Of a stretch of 64,000 nucleotides of DNA, positions 36,597 through 46,535 are shown piece after piece. The stretch lies in contig JADCLS010000001.1 of assembly GCA_026702845.1 (NCBI GenBank), positions 124,001 to 188,000 of the forward strand, read 5' to 3'. Origin of the DNA: Candidatus Heimdallarchaeota archaeon. Lineage in GTDB: Archaea > Asgardarchaeota > Heimdallarchaeia > Heimdallarchaeales > Kariarchaeaceae. A model generated the notes under the pieces. That model was not told where the DNA came from, ran no database searches, and saw only the letters and a list, made by a program, of their open reading frames with translations. The position numbers and the translations under genes are program-made. The stretch's first letter is position 1. Each line of letters opens with the position of its first letter.

Positions 36597-37553
36597 ATGG
36601 AATTAGAACAAAGAGATTTTGATTTATTAGAAAAAATATATTCAGATCATGTAAAAGGGATTTATTCCAGATATGACTCTTCGGATGAAGAGTATAGAAT
36701 TTACAATTATTTTGCTGAAAATTACTTAGTATTACCACGTTCATCATCCAAAATTATCAGACTGACAACAATGGGAGTAACAATACTTGCAGCATATTTC
36801 AAAATGAAATATAAAAAAATTTTAGCTTTATTTGAAATATTGGAAATGTTTTTTAGTTTGCTAGATAAAACAAAATATCAATTTAATAGAGATGAAATAA
36901 TAACCATTTTTCGTGAGAGGGATTATCTTGAAAATGAAATATATATTGCATTGAACTATGGAGAACAAAATGGGTACTATGATGCACGATGGTCAATGGG
37001 ATCGTTATTTCCATCTCAAATTACATTAAAAAGAAAAGGTGAGAACGCTTTAAAATCCCCAAATTTAGTACATAATGATTATATTGATATTTATAATCAA
37101 TTAAAAGACACAAATAAAGGTAATGAGCATCATGAAAACAAAATTGATTCTGATCTATTTCCTCAAGACTTTTATGACCAATTAATATCAAATCAAGAAA
37201 AAATATTACAAAAACTTGATCATGTAATAAATGCGGTTCAAACTGGCTTTCTCTTGAATGTAAAAGCAGATGAGAAATTATTTATGACAATACTTGAAAA
37301 AATGCCTGAAGAAGATGGTGAATTGGATTTCTCAAATATTTCCAAAGAAGATCAGATATTGTTAGATGTATTAGCCGAAAGAAGCCTTTTGAGGTATATT
37401 TATAATATAAAACAGAAAGGCAATTTTCTCAAAACTTTATGGGATTGGGTTGTAAAATATAATAATTTTAATGCTTTCAAAAACAATGTAAAAATAAATT
37501 TTCCAGATATTGAAAATTTATTAGAGCAGATTATTGATCATGTAAACCAATAA
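36597..37553 (+). CDS. Unknown 318-residue protein of the element
   Basis: A 318-residue, mostly alpha-helical protein. The first 100 residues (RDFDLLEKIYSDHVKGIYSR, RLTTMGVTILAAYFKMKYKK) could hold a winged-helix-like unit. A coiled-coil-like stretch lies near residues 205-220 (QLISNQEKILQKLDHVINAV). The C-terminal 100 residues are a compact charged helical domain. No catalytic motif, signal peptide or membrane helix. AT-rich coding like its neighbour at 34176. Function not known. Confidence 0.6.
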   Translation: MELEQRDFDLLEKIYSDHVKGIYSRYDSSDEEYRIYNYFAENYLVLPRSSSKIIRLTTMGVTILAAYFKMKYKKILALFEILEMFFSLLDKTKYQFNRDEIITIFRERDYLENEIYIALNYGEQNGYYDARWSMGSLFPSQITLKRKGENALKSPNLVHNDYIDIYNQLKDTNKGNEHHENKIDSDLFPQDFYDQLISNQEKILQKLDHVINAVQTGFLLNVKADEKLFMTILEKMPEEDGELDFSNISKEDQILLDVLAERSLLRYIYNIKQKGNFLKTLWDWVVKYNNFNAFKNNVKINFPDIENLLEQIIDHVNQ

Positions 37554-37731
37554 ATTAATATAAAAAACATGTTAAAACAATAGATAAGGTATATGCAGAT
37601 GCAAATAATAAATAATGAAATAATTATGCAGATTCTACCTATTAAAAATTATCGAGTACTTTTTACTAATCTGCACTATCACACTCCTATTCATCAATCT
37701 ATCGTTCAGACGAAATCATGGGGGGACTGGG

Positions 37732-38949
37732 TCATCCAGCTTGGGGTATAGCTGGATTGTACAATTGCCCTGTCTTCAAGACCCCATAAGCCCTTCTGAG
37801 GAGAAGATGCCCTATTGCAACTAGTGCTTTTCTCCCATTAGATTTGTCTCTTTTCAGCTCATACTTTACCCGCAAGGCTGGATCCAGGCGAATTGCATTG
37901 ATAGCTGCAAAGTACAGAATTCCCCTCAATTTTGGATTTCCCCTCTTATTTATCCCAAATTTCCGTTTTCTCGGTCCAGAACTATATTCTATCACTGAGA
38001 AACCCACAAATGAACTCACTCGTTTTGCTCCCTTTCCGTCTCTATTCATGTCAAATCTCCTGTAATCTCCTATCACAGACAGCAAATAACTGCTAGTAAT
38101 CAGACCAAAACCAGGTATCGATTCCAGAAGTTTCATTTCTCTTGGAAATGTGGTTTCCATGTACTTATTCATCATATCCTTCAGTAATGCTATCTCTTCT
38201 TTGATTATTATCATTTCTCTAACCCTGGATTCGATAATCTTTTTGGTGTAGTCTGATTTCTTCCACGCAACACTTGTTCTAGCCAGATCTTTCAATTTCT
38301 CCAGTTTTTTCGGTGAGGCGTTACCATTGTATTGTCTTATAACTTGCCAAATCTCCTTGATAGATGCTGATAAATATTGATCTGGTGTCTGGTATTTTGA
38401 TAATATCCCCAAACAAGCTTTCCCTTCAATTGTGCTAAACACTCTGGTGACCTCTGGGAATGTTTCTGTGAGATCTGCATGCAACTGATTCTTGATCGCT
38501 GTATTTCGAACATCCAAGTCAAAATACCTCTCCAAAATATCTCTCAAGTATGTGAATTCTGGCGTTGTATTCGAATGTCTCAAGACATTCAACCTTGCTG
38601 CCTGTGCCAGCACCCAGGCATCCACAACATCATTTTTCTGCCTGAATGAAAATGCTTCTCGTATACGTGAAACATCAAAGGCATTCGCTTTTACAAACGT
38701 TTGATCATGCTTCTCAAGAAATTTCTCTAAATTTCCAGAGAGTGATCCTGTGGTTTCCATTGCAAAAAGAGGTGCATAGCCTTCAGGAATAGATTTCAAT
38801 AGAGTTTGAAATCCTTTTAAATTTGATTTAACTTGTAATCTCCGGATCACTTTTCCTGATTCTTCCATTAAACAAATATCAAATATTTCTTTGGAAATAT
38901 CGATTCCCACATACATTCTAGCTAAATCTTTATCTTTTTGCAATTTCAT
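37732..38949 (-). CDS. IS110-family transposase (DEDD recombinase)
   Basis: A 405-residue IS110 transposase. The N-terminal RuvC-like DEDD domain has MYVGIDISKEIFDICLME (first Asp), PLFAMETTGSLSGNLE (Glu) and QKNDVVDAWVLAQAARL (Asp pair). The C-terminal Transposase_20 domain has LLESIPGFGLITSSYLLSVI and KFGINKRGNPKLRGILYFAA. IS110 enzymes insert circular intermediates using a structured bridge RNA encoded in the element ends. The candidate RNA region lies just upstream of the start. The hairpin at 37735-37756 (TCCAGCT/AGCTGGA) overlaps the 3' end of the gene. It is the only recombinase gene seen in the integrated element. Confidence 0.93.
   Translation of the reverse strand: MKLQKDKDLARMYVGIDISKEIFDICLMEESGKVIRRLQVKSNLKGFQTLLKSIPEGYAPLFAMETTGSLSGNLEKFLEKHDQTFVKANAFDVSRIREAFSFRQKNDVVDAWVLAQAARLNVLRHSNTTPEFTYLRDILERYFDLDVRNTAIKNQLHADLTETFPEVTRVFSTIEGKACLGILSKYQTPDQYLSASIKEIWQVIRQYNGNASPKKLEKLKDLARTSVAWKKSDYTKKIIESRVREMIIIKEEIALLKDMMNKYMETTFPREMKLLESIPGFGLITSSYLLSVIGDYRRFDMNRDGKGAKRVSSFVGFSVIEYSSGPRKRKFGINKRGNPKLRGILYFAAINAIRLDPALRVKYELKRDKSNGRKALVAIGHLLLRRAYGVLKTGQLYNPAIPQAG
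37735..37756 (-). terminator. Hairpin at the 3' end of the IS110 transposase gene
   Basis: A perfect 7-bp inverted repeat, TCCAGCT (37735-37741) and AGCTGGA (37750-37756), with an 8-nt loop, covering the last codons of the transposase gene. It could be a transcription stop or a subterminal end structure of the insertion sequence. Confidence 0.4.
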
Positions 38950-38964
38950 ATAAAATCACCTTCT

Positions 38965-39107
38965 GTATTGGTGAGGTTGCTCCTTTGTCACACTTTATCG
39001 GAAGTCATTCGAAAACATACTGATATACGTGATCTTGAAGCACTGCTCAGTTTCAGTATCTGGATCCTGGTCCTAATTTTAAATCCGAGCTCTTACCTCA
39101 CCAATAC
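38965..39107 (-). ncRNA. Candidate IS110 bridge RNA region
   Basis: A perfect 13-bp inverted repeat, GTATTGGTGAGGT (38965-38977) and ACCTCACCAATAC (39095-39107), encloses 117 nt directly upstream of the transposase start (38949) on the transposase strand. IS110-group elements encode a bridge RNA of about 150-200 nt in this left-end position, with internal loops that pair with target and donor DNA. The closing stem and location fit. Loop guides and the element's exact ends are not resolved here. The surrounding 38950-39320 has no protein gene. Confidence 0.5.
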
Positions 39108-39320
39108 TTCTGGACTGTTAAATCTAGGTAACATAAAATCATATATCAGTTTCAGTAATTTTATTTCCTCTTTGAGCTATATGCCTAGTTTGATCGATCA
39201 TCTTGTTAATGCTTGCTTCTGAATAGATCTAAGGGTAGTTTACCTTCTATAGCCTTGTTTAATAAAATTTTAAGATTTTGGTTCGACAATTATTTTTGAA
39301 AGGGTTATTATAACAAAGAA

Positions 39321-39686
39321 CTATAAAAATCTATATCCACAAATGCAAGTTGAAGTATTCATTTTCACCTCTAGGCCACAACTTGGACACTTCTTCAAGA
39401 TGGACTCTCCTCTTATAATATCGATAATTTTTTTCGTCCAATTTTTAATATAGTTCAAATCTCCTACAAGTAGTGTATGACCATCAAATGATTTTGAGAA
39501 TTCCAGAGGGAATACAGAGTGAAACTCAGAATTATTCACTTTTTCACAGATCTGCATCCAGTTATCCTTCACCAATTTTTGCGATGCTGCCGTTTGTAAT
39601 GATCGAAATTCCCAATTTTTATCATTTTTATTTTCTACCTTCTCAATTTCTTCCAGAAAAATTTCGAGATATTTTAGTAAATTCAT
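39321..39686 (-). CDS. Small protein with C-terminal zinc ribbon
   Basis: A 121-residue protein. The N-terminal 90 residues are helical and charged; the C-terminus is a zinc ribbon, KKCPSCGLEVKMNTSTCICG (two pairs, CxxC and CxC), directly before the stop. The central segment HTLLVGDLNYIKNWTKKIID is typical alpha/beta. Accessory gene of the element, next to the IS110 left end. No family recognised. A promoter-like TAAATTCAT region lies upstream. Confidence 0.55.
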   Translation of the reverse strand: MNLLKYLEIFLEEIEKVENKNDKNWEFRSLQTAASQKLVKDNWMQICEKVNNSEFHSVFPLEFSKSFDGHTLLVGDLNYIKNWTKKIIDIIRGESILKKCPSCGLEVKMNTSTCICGYRFL

Positions 39687-40052
39687 TATTAATGGATAGT
39701 AAGGTGCAGACTAATAAATTCATCTGATTTTTTATTATCAATCTCCCTTAATTATTGATTATTTCTTCTTTGAACTATGTGCTATTTCGTTAGGATTCAA
39801 TTGATTTGATCGATTATCTCTTGAAGCTTCAGGACTATATATACTTTTTATTTGATGAAATCGGGTAAGGAATTGCTTGTAGCAAAATTCAGTTAAATTG
39901 TTGTTCTTATTTTTATTTCTTTTTCTTTGATGCTGCTTAATCTGATCTAGATTTGAAATTCCATTCAAATTTCGATGAGACTTCTTTAGTTACAGATAGA
40001 AATTCAGATAGACAATCTATTTGTGCAAAAAAGGTAGAGTCTGAACACACTC

Positions 40053-41285
40053 TCACTCAATTTTTCCAGATTTAGTTTTTTCCATCTGTTCAAATTCCAC
40101 AAAGAGTTCATCAATATGCCTATTCATATAATCTTGATCTATAAGTAATATATCTTGTTGAATTTTGAATCCATAGGTTGGAGCTATATCAATTAACCAC
40201 ATTTCCAAACTCAAGTCATCGATATTAAGAATTTTTGCCAAACGATGGATTTTTATTTCTGTATAAGCCTTCATAACCTTCTCAAAGGTTAGTTTCCTCT
40301 CTATAACTTCTGGATCATTTTTTTCATTACTTTTCTCCGTTATTCTTGTGGGATTATTTTCATTTTTTAGAGTTGCACCTTGTAAATTGTATATAGCTAC
40401 TTTATCTGGTTTCGGCATTTCATCTTCAGATAAATCATAGTATTCGATAGTATATTCTTTTAATTTTGATAAGAAATCTAAATATGATTTAATATCTAAA
40501 AAACCAGTGTCTTTAAGATATACCTTCATTTCGACAAGCATCTCATCCCAACTTGGTTCTTCAGAGAAAGAAGATATGTAATTATTATCCATTATCAAAC
40601 TAGCAATAGAAGATGGGATATTTAGTTCCTTAAATTCTTCAATTATTCGGTTCACCAATATCATTATTATTTCTCTCGCTATGTCACCCATTTCCTCTAT
40701 ATTCTCCCAACCCAAAGATAAAATGGACTCTTGGAAATCAATATATGATGAATATTTTGACAACTGAGGAATCTTTGATGCCAAGACATCAAAATCAATT
40801 ATCTTGGTCAAATTTGTTATAAATTCAGTTATATTTTCTTGAAATTCATTTGACACTTGATCAAATACTAAGGTGTTGACCATTTTTTCCAAGTCTTCTA
40901 TTTTCATTTTACTTAACCAGATGTTGACATTTGCCCATTTTTTTAAATCATTAGCTGCATACGGAATTTCCTTCGTATCACAATATGACTTGATGTCCTT
41001 TATTCTTTTTTCGTTAATGGCTGAAATAAATCGGTCTCTGAGTAGGATCTCATCTCCTACTGAATTTCCTAAATTTGATAAAGATTTACGAATTAATTCC
41101 CATGATTTAGTTGAATTAAATTCCTTATCAATTTCCATACCTTTGATAATTAATCTAAAGTTGTTAATTGTGATCTTTTTTTGAATTTTATCAATTAATG
41201 ATTTTTTCATCTTCCTTTTCATCTCAAAAACAGAAAATATAATCTGTGTTATTACAATTTGGTCAACTGATAAGCGATATTTCAT
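40053..41285 (-). CDS. Helical protein divergent from the helicase-methyltransferase gene
   Basis: A 410-residue protein from the ATG at 41285 (a GTG two codons upstream is possible). It is largely alpha-helical and charged (for example MKKSLIDKIQKKITINNFRL and NITEFITNLTKIIDFDVLAS). The last 90 residues, TFEKVMKAYTEIKIHRLAKI, LNIDDLSLEMWLIDIAPTYG, FKIQQDILLI, look like a PCI-type winged helix that would mediate protein or nucleic-acid contact. It is transcribed away from the 1414-residue zinc-ribbon/helicase gene with 71 bp between starts, so the two may share control and act together. No catalytic motif. Confidence 0.6.
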   Translation of the reverse strand: MKYRLSVDQIVITQIIFSVFEMKRKMKKSLIDKIQKKITINNFRLIIKGMEIDKEFNSTKSWELIRKSLSNLGNSVGDEILLRDRFISAINEKRIKDIKSYCDTKEIPYAANDLKKWANVNIWLSKMKIEDLEKMVNTLVFDQVSNEFQENITEFITNLTKIIDFDVLASKIPQLSKYSSYIDFQESILSLGWENIEEMGDIAREIIMILVNRIIEEFKELNIPSSIASLIMDNNYISSFSEEPSWDEMLVEMKVYLKDTGFLDIKSYLDFLSKLKEYTIEYYDLSEDEMPKPDKVAIYNLQGATLKNENNPTRITEKSNEKNDPEVIERKLTFEKVMKAYTEIKIHRLAKILNIDDLSLEMWLIDIAPTYGFKIQQDILLIDQDYMNRHIDELFVEFEQMEKTKSGKIE

Positions 41286-41356
41286 ATACACATTAATTCA
41301 ATTATTTTACACATTTCTTAATTATCAATACTCATTACTGTACATATTGATTAAAC

Positions 41357-44300
41357 ATGGAAACAGTTGCTGATTTCCCAGAATTGGTGGCACAGTGGGA
41401 TTGGGAGAAGAATGGAGAAAATCGTCCCGACGATTATATGATAAATTCTGTGAAAAAAGTATTCTGGATCTGTGATAAAGGTCCCGACCATACTTGGAAT
41501 GCGTCAATATCAAGCAGGAAAAAAGCATTTGATAGAATTCAAAGATTCTCATGTCCATTCTGTGAGAATAGAAAATTATCAGTAACAAATTCATTAGCAA
41601 CTAGATATTCTGAAATCGCTGATGAGTGGCACCCTACGAAAAATGGAGATCTAACTCCTGATGATTTAATTGCTTATTCAAAAAAATTGTGTTGGTGGAA
41701 ATGTGATAAAGGTCCTGATCATGAATGGCAGGCAAAAATATACAATAGGACAAAACTAGGAAGAGGATGCCTATTTTGTAGTAATAGAAAAGTCTCTATT
41801 ACAAATTCATTAGCAACAAGATTTTCAGAAGTAGCGAAACAATGGCATCCCACAAAAAATGGAAATCTAACTCCAAATGATGTGATTGCAGGATCAAATA
41901 CTAAGTATTGGTGGAAATGCAATAATGGACTAGATCATGAATGGAAGACAGCTGTAAGTAAAAGAACAGGAGAAAACACTGGATGCCCTTTCTGTAAAGG
42001 GTCCTCCTTATCAATAACAAATTCATTAAAAACATTATATCCTGAAATTGCCAAAGAATGGCATCCAACTAAGAATGGAAAATTGAAAGCAGAGGGAATT
42101 GTTGCAAATTCTGGAAAAAAAGTTTGGTGGAAGTGTGATAAAGGTCCTGATCATGAATGGAAAACTTCTGTAATAAAAAGAACTGGGGAAAGAACTGGAT
42201 GTCCTTCATGTGCAAATAGGAAGGTTTCAGTTACAAATTCAATTGCATTTTTATTTCCAGAAGTAGCGAAGCAATGGCATCCCACAAAAAATGGAAAACT
42301 TACAGCGAACGATGCAATAGCTGGTTCAAATACAAAATACTGGTGGAAATGTGATAAAGGTCCTGACCATGAATGGAAGACTATTGCAAATGCGAGAACT
42401 TATGGTCAATCTACTTGTCCATTCTGTGCAGGTAGAGATTCGTCAGTTACGAATTCTATAGCATCTTTATACCCTGAGATTGCCAAGGAATGGCATCCTA
42501 CTAAAAATGATGACCTTATGCCTAATAAAGTTGTAGCAGGATCAAACAAACCATTCTGGTGGAAATGCGATAAAGGCCCTGATCATGAATGGAAGGCGAG
42601 TCCAGCTAGTAGAACTAAACGATACATGACTGGTTGTCCTTACTGTGCAAACAAATCACTTTCAATAACAAATTCCCTGGCGAATACCTATCCAGAAATT
42701 GCCAAGGAATGGCACCCAACTAAAAATGGAGATCTGACACCTGATAAAGTCACTAAAGGTTCTGAAAGGAAATATTGGTGGAAGTGTGATGAAGGACCGG
42801 ATCATGAATGGAAAGCCTCACTAGCAAACAGGACTAGGACGGGGATAGGATGTCCATATTGTGCAGGGAAAAAAGTAGCAGTGACCAATTCATTGGCATC
42901 ATTGTATCCTGAGATAGCAAAAGAATGGCACCCCACCAAAAATTCAAGTACTACTCCTGATCAAATTGTTGGAAGATCACAGAAACAATATTGGTGGATT
43001 TGTAGCATTGATAAAAATCATGTCTGGAAAACTTCTCCTTCGAACCGAGTTAAAGGAACTGGCTGTCCGATATGTAATGTTGGATGGTCTCTAAAAAATG
43101 TAAAGGTATTTATTAAATCATTACTACCATATGTAGATAAATTAACTCCATCAGAATTATACATAATACTTCTCCAAAATGGCATATATAATTCTGAAGG
43201 AAAATCCAAATTATTTATAAAGGCACTTTCAACTGGTAAATTGCCTATTGAAGAATTACAGAAATTCGTAAAAGATGAACCATCAATCGTTGATGAGATT
43301 ATTGAGAAAGAATTGACATTTGGTGAAGTATTAGATGAATATGATGAGATTGAAGAAAGTAATACTCAGCTTGAAAATGATAAGGTCAAAGAATTCCCCT
43401 TAATAAAAACTAAACATATTCTTGAGACTATGGATGCAACATTTATCATGTCATCAGATGAAGAGGCAATTGAATATCTAATAAATTCAGCCAAAGCTAA
43501 AATCTGGAAACATGCATTTATAAATGAGCATGAGGCTAATCTGCATTTGTTTGAGTACAAAGGCGAGGGCTATGGGAGAACCGTAAAAGAAGAGTTTATC
43601 CAGGAATATAATAGAAGTACTGATCTCGTAATACCAAGTGGATATAATTTCAAGATTAACGGAAAAATAGCAGAACCCAACCTCATGCAGCGTTTCATTG
43701 CTGCTGAACTAAAAACTCATCATCAATTAGGTAACTGGTCTGGAACTGGGGCCGGGAAGACTTTGTCTGCTATACTCGCATCAAGAGTTGTAGATTCCAT
43801 ACTTACATTGATCATCTGTCCCAATGCGGTGGTTGAAGGTTGGAAATCCGAGATCAATTCTATCTATCCAGAAAGTGGGATCAAGGATCAGAACAACTGG
43901 TTGGATTTCAAATATCGTTACATTGTATTGAATTTTGAGAAATTCCAACTCGGAACTTCCTCTAATCTGGTAAAAGAGTTAACAGAGCTTCCGATAACAA
44001 TGATAGTCATAGATGAGGTTCAATTTGTCAAACAACGGGATCCAAAATCGGTTTCAAAGAGAAAACAGATGATAGGTGCTCTGACAACTAATCTCTATGC
44101 AAAGAATCCTGATCTCTATGTGCTTGGTATGTCTGCCACTCCTGTCATCAATAATCTCCAGGAGGGGAAATCTCTGATCGAGATGATCACAGGAACCTCT
44201 CATGATGATCTTGAAACCAGACCTTCAATTACCAATTGTATGAAGCTGCATCAGAAGTTGGTGACACTTGGAATACGCTATATTCCTGAATATGATCTCA

Positions 44301-45601
44301 ATTATGAACAGCTCATTGAAGAGATTGAGATTTCTGAATATCTGGATGAGATCAGGTTACTTGGTAAGGGATCCCCTCTGAAGCTGGAGCAGGTGCTGAC
44401 CAAGGCACGGTTACCAAAAATTCTGGAACATATCAAACCTAAAACACTGATCTATACATATTACGTATCTGAAATCGATGATTATCTTATGGAGGAGATT
44501 GAGAGGGCTGGCTGGAGTGTTGGCTTCTACACCGGGGATGACAAAACAGGGCTGAATGAGTTTATTAATGAGGATCTTGATGTGCTTATCGGGTCGAATG
44601 CCATAAGCACAGGTGTTGATGGCCTGCAGAGGGTGTGCAACCAGATCATCATCAATATTCTTCCCTGGACCAATGCTGAGTTTGAGCAGCTGAGGGGCCG
44701 TGTGTTCCGGCAGGGGCAAGTGCATGAGAAGGTGAGGCTGGTTATACCCATCACCTATGCCATGGTGAACGGTGAACGCTGGTCATGGGGTGATTCCAAG
44801 CTGGATCGGATCCGGTACAAGAAGACGATTGCGGATGCTGCGGTGGATGGGGTGATACCTGAGCATTCCAAGCATCTTGTTAGCCCTGCCAAGGCGTACC
44901 AGAACATCATGGACTGGCTAAAACGGCTGGATGAGGGAAAGGTAGTGGAGATTGAAAGGGAGAGGCTGTTTGTGCCCATTCCGGATGATGAGATGGAGAA
45001 ACGGGTTGCCAGGTATGGGGATTTCTCGAGGATGAACCACCGGTGGAACTCGACCCGGAGTGACAGCCTTCAGAAATGGCTGCAGGAGGATCGAACTGAG
45101 TGGGAGAACTACCATGCTCTTTACCGGGAGGCGAGGAAGACCTGGAAGGTGGTTCCGTTTGAGGAGATTATCAAGTGGGCCAAGAAGCGTGAGGGATATG
45201 TGATCGGAGATTTTGGTTGTGGTGAGGCGTTGTTGGCCCGGGAACTGGCAGATCTACACACGGTGCACAGTTTTGATCATGTGGCGATCAATGATGAGGT
45301 GATCGAGGGGGATATGGCTGCAGTGCCCCTGGAGGATGGGGAGCTGGATGTGGCTGTGTTTTCGCTGTCACTGATGGGGAGCAATCTGACGGATTATGTT
45401 AGGGAGGCCCACAGGTGTCTTCGGCTAGATGGATACTTGCATATTATCGAGAGTAGCTCAAGGTTCAAGGATCTGGAGGGATTTGTTGAGGGTTTGGAAG
45501 AGATGGGTTTTGAGGTGGTTTCAAGTAAGGAGAGGGGGAAGTTCATGTTTATTCGGGCGATCAAGTCTGGGGAGTGTGGGGATGTGGAGTTGAGGTTTTA
45601 G
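41357..45601 (+). CDS. Eight zinc-ribbon repeats + SF2 helicase + Rrp8-like methyltransferase fusion
   Basis: A 1414-residue protein. Residues about 5-575 are eight tandem units of about 70 residues of DUF4379-type probable zinc ribbon, each built as EIAKEWHPTKNG, then WWKCDKGPDHEWKA, R-T and GCPYC. A helical linker follows. An SF2 helicase has Walker A GTGAGKT near residue 796, IDEVQFVK near 885 (DExx box), NAISTGVDGLQ near 1080 and QLRGRVFRQGQ near 1109 (motif VI). The end is a SAM-methyltransferase of Rrp8 type: GDFGCGEALLAREL near 1284, VHSFDHVAIN, DMAAVPLEDGELDVAVFSLS and LMGSNLTDYVREAHRCLRLD. Coding is AT-rich in the repeats and clearly GC-richer after about 44.3 kb, suggesting a recent fusion. 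It may be a single-chain defence or modification enzyme of the element (inference). Confidence 0.88.
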   Translation: METVADFPELVAQWDWEKNGENRPDDYMINSVKKVFWICDKGPDHTWNASISSRKKAFDRIQRFSCPFCENRKLSVTNSLATRYSEIADEWHPTKNGDLTPDDLIAYSKKLCWWKCDKGPDHEWQAKIYNRTKLGRGCLFCSNRKVSITNSLATRFSEVAKQWHPTKNGNLTPNDVIAGSNTKYWWKCNNGLDHEWKTAVSKRTGENTGCPFCKGSSLSITNSLKTLYPEIAKEWHPTKNGKLKAEGIVANSGKKVWWKCDKGPDHEWKTSVIKRTGERTGCPSCANRKVSVTNSIAFLFPEVAKQWHPTKNGKLTANDAIAGSNTKYWWKCDKGPDHEWKTIANARTYGQSTCPFCAGRDSSVTNSIASLYPEIAKEWHPTKNDDLMPNKVVAGSNKPFWWKCDKGPDHEWKASPASRTKRYMTGCPYCANKSLSITNSLANTYPEIAKEWHPTKNGDLTPDKVTKGSERKYWWKCDEGPDHEWKASLANRTRTGIGCPYCAGKKVAVTNSLASLYPEIAKEWHPTKNSSTTPDQIVGRSQKQYWWICSIDKNHVWKTSPSNRVKGTGCPICNVGWSLKNVKVFIKSLLPYVDKLTPSELYIILLQNGIYNSEGKSKLFIKALSTGKLPIEELQKFVKDEPSIVDEIIEKELTFGEVLDEYDEIEESNTQLENDKVKEFPLIKTKHILETMDATFIMSSDEEAIEYLINSAKAKIWKHAFINEHEANLHLFEYKGEGYGRTVKEEFIQEYNRSTDLVIPSGYNFKINGKIAEPNLMQRFIAAELKTHHQLGNWSGTGAGKTLSAILASRVVDSILTLIICPNAVVEGWKSEINSIYPESGIKDQNNWLDFKYRYIVLNFEKFQLGTSSNLVKELTELPITMIVIDEVQFVKQRDPKSVSKRKQMIGALTTNLYAKNPDLYVLGMSATPVINNLQEGKSLIEMITGTSHDDLETRPSITNCMKLHQKLVTLGIRYIPEYDLNYEQLIEEIEISEYLDEIRLLGKGSPLKLEQVLTKARLPKILEHIKPKTLIYTYYVSEIDDYLMEEIERAGWSVGFYTGDDKTGLNEFINEDLDVLIGSNAISTGVDGLQRVCNQIIINILPWTNAEFEQLRGRVFRQGQVHEKVRLVIPITYAMVNGERWSWGDSKLDRIRYKKTIADAAVDGVIPEHSKHLVSPAKAYQNIMDWLKRLDEGKVVEIERERLFVPIPDDEMEKRVARYGDFSRMNHRWNSTRSDSLQKWLQEDRTEWENYHALYREARKTWKVVPFEEIIKWAKKREGYVIGDFGCGEALLARELADLHTVHSFDHVAINDEVIEGDMAAVPLEDGELDVAVFSLSLMGSNLTDYVREAHRCLRLDGYLHIIESSSRFKDLEGFVEGLEEMGFEVVSSKERGKFMFIRAIKSGECGDVELRF

Positions 45602-45605
45602 ATTA

Positions 45606-46535
45606 TTAATGATCGTCCCTATCTATTTTCCTCTTATAGAATATACTAATTGATAGAAGAAACAAAGGAACACTTACTGGAAAAGTCATTTCACTTTTGA
45701 ATTCGCTTATAATTGAGGTTATTTGGTTTGTATTATTAATTACAGTTGTAAGGATGTCATAGTATGTCATGTTTACTGTAGAAGTGGTCAAAACAGTTTC
45801 GAATATGATTGAAGTCTCTATACTCGTTTCTGTTATATTTGAAGTAATCTCGGTTAATGTAATAAAATCTGACTCAGTTATGGTCTCGGTATTGGTTTGA
45901 GTTACTGTTGTTGTTACCTCTTCAGTTAGTGTTTCAGAGTAGGAAGTTTCCGTTTGGGTTGTGGTAACTGTTTGAGGTTCTGATGAACCAATTGTCCCAT
46001 TAACTGAGAGCTTTGGATTATCAACAACAAATTCATCACTCCATCCTATAAATAACCCAGTAGTTGTCTCAGCTTTTAACATAAAACTGACTAAATCATC
46101 ATCTTGTTCGTTAATAAAATCAGTGACTGTCCAACGATACCACCCAGTACCTACAATTGTTACTATTTCAATTGGATCTTCATTGGTTGTGGGGTAGTCT
46201 AAACCATTTATCGAAATTTCATCCCAGGAATCATTGCCCAACCCATACACTCCAATTTGAAGGATCTCTGTTGCTGCATTATAGATTTCTAGAAAGCAAG
46301 ATGAAGCATATTCCACTCGAGCTATATTGAATTGTAGAAATGAAAATTCATTTTCATCTACTCTCAAATAGTTACTTCCGCCATATAATGTGGAATCACC
46401 AAGTACAATGTAAGAATCTTGATCAGCTGAAAGAATAAGATCCGCATTCTCGACCTCATCCAGCATTGTCTCAGATTTCATGGGGATTATCAACAGAATA
46501 CAAATTAATATTATATTAATAGATTTTCTTATCAT
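45606..46535 (-). CDS. Surface-anchored DNRLRE-like protein
   Basis: A 309-residue protein. A signal peptide (SINIILICILLIIPMKSETM) is followed by a beta-sandwich of about 170 residues typical of DNRLRE/CBM-like surface domains: DSYIVLGDSTLYGGSNYLRV, SFLQFNIARVEYASSCFLEI and GWYRWTVTDFINEQDDDLVS. A Thr/Glu-rich stalk of about 70 residues (TVTTTQTETSYSETLTEEVT) and a C-terminal membrane helix (FPVSVPLFLLSISIFY) with KRKIDRDDH complete a type-I surface protein. Convergent with the helicase gene, 4 bp apart. Confidence 0.75.
   Translation of the reverse strand: MIRKSINIILICILLIIPMKSETMLDEVENADLILSADQDSYIVLGDSTLYGGSNYLRVDENEFSFLQFNIARVEYASSCFLEIYNAATEILQIGVYGLGNDSWDEISINGLDYPTTNEDPIEIVTIVGTGWYRWTVTDFINEQDDDLVSFMLKAETTTGLFIGWSDEFVVDNPKLSVNGTIGSSEPQTVTTTQTETSYSETLTEEVTTTVTQTNTETITESDFITLTEITSNITETSIETSIIFETVLTTSTVNMTYYDILTTVINNTNQITSIISEFKSEMTFPVSVPLFLLSISIFYKRKIDRDDH

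Noticed and set aside
39759..39968. A 69-residue minus-strand ORF
   Set aside because: Low-complexity Asn/Lys-rich translation from AT-rich DNA, no motif, no clear ribosome site.
41357..43080. CRISPR or DNA-level repeat array suggested by regular repeats of about 210 bp
   Set aside because: The periodicity is protein-coding: eight zinc-ribbon units in one open frame with codon-level divergence.
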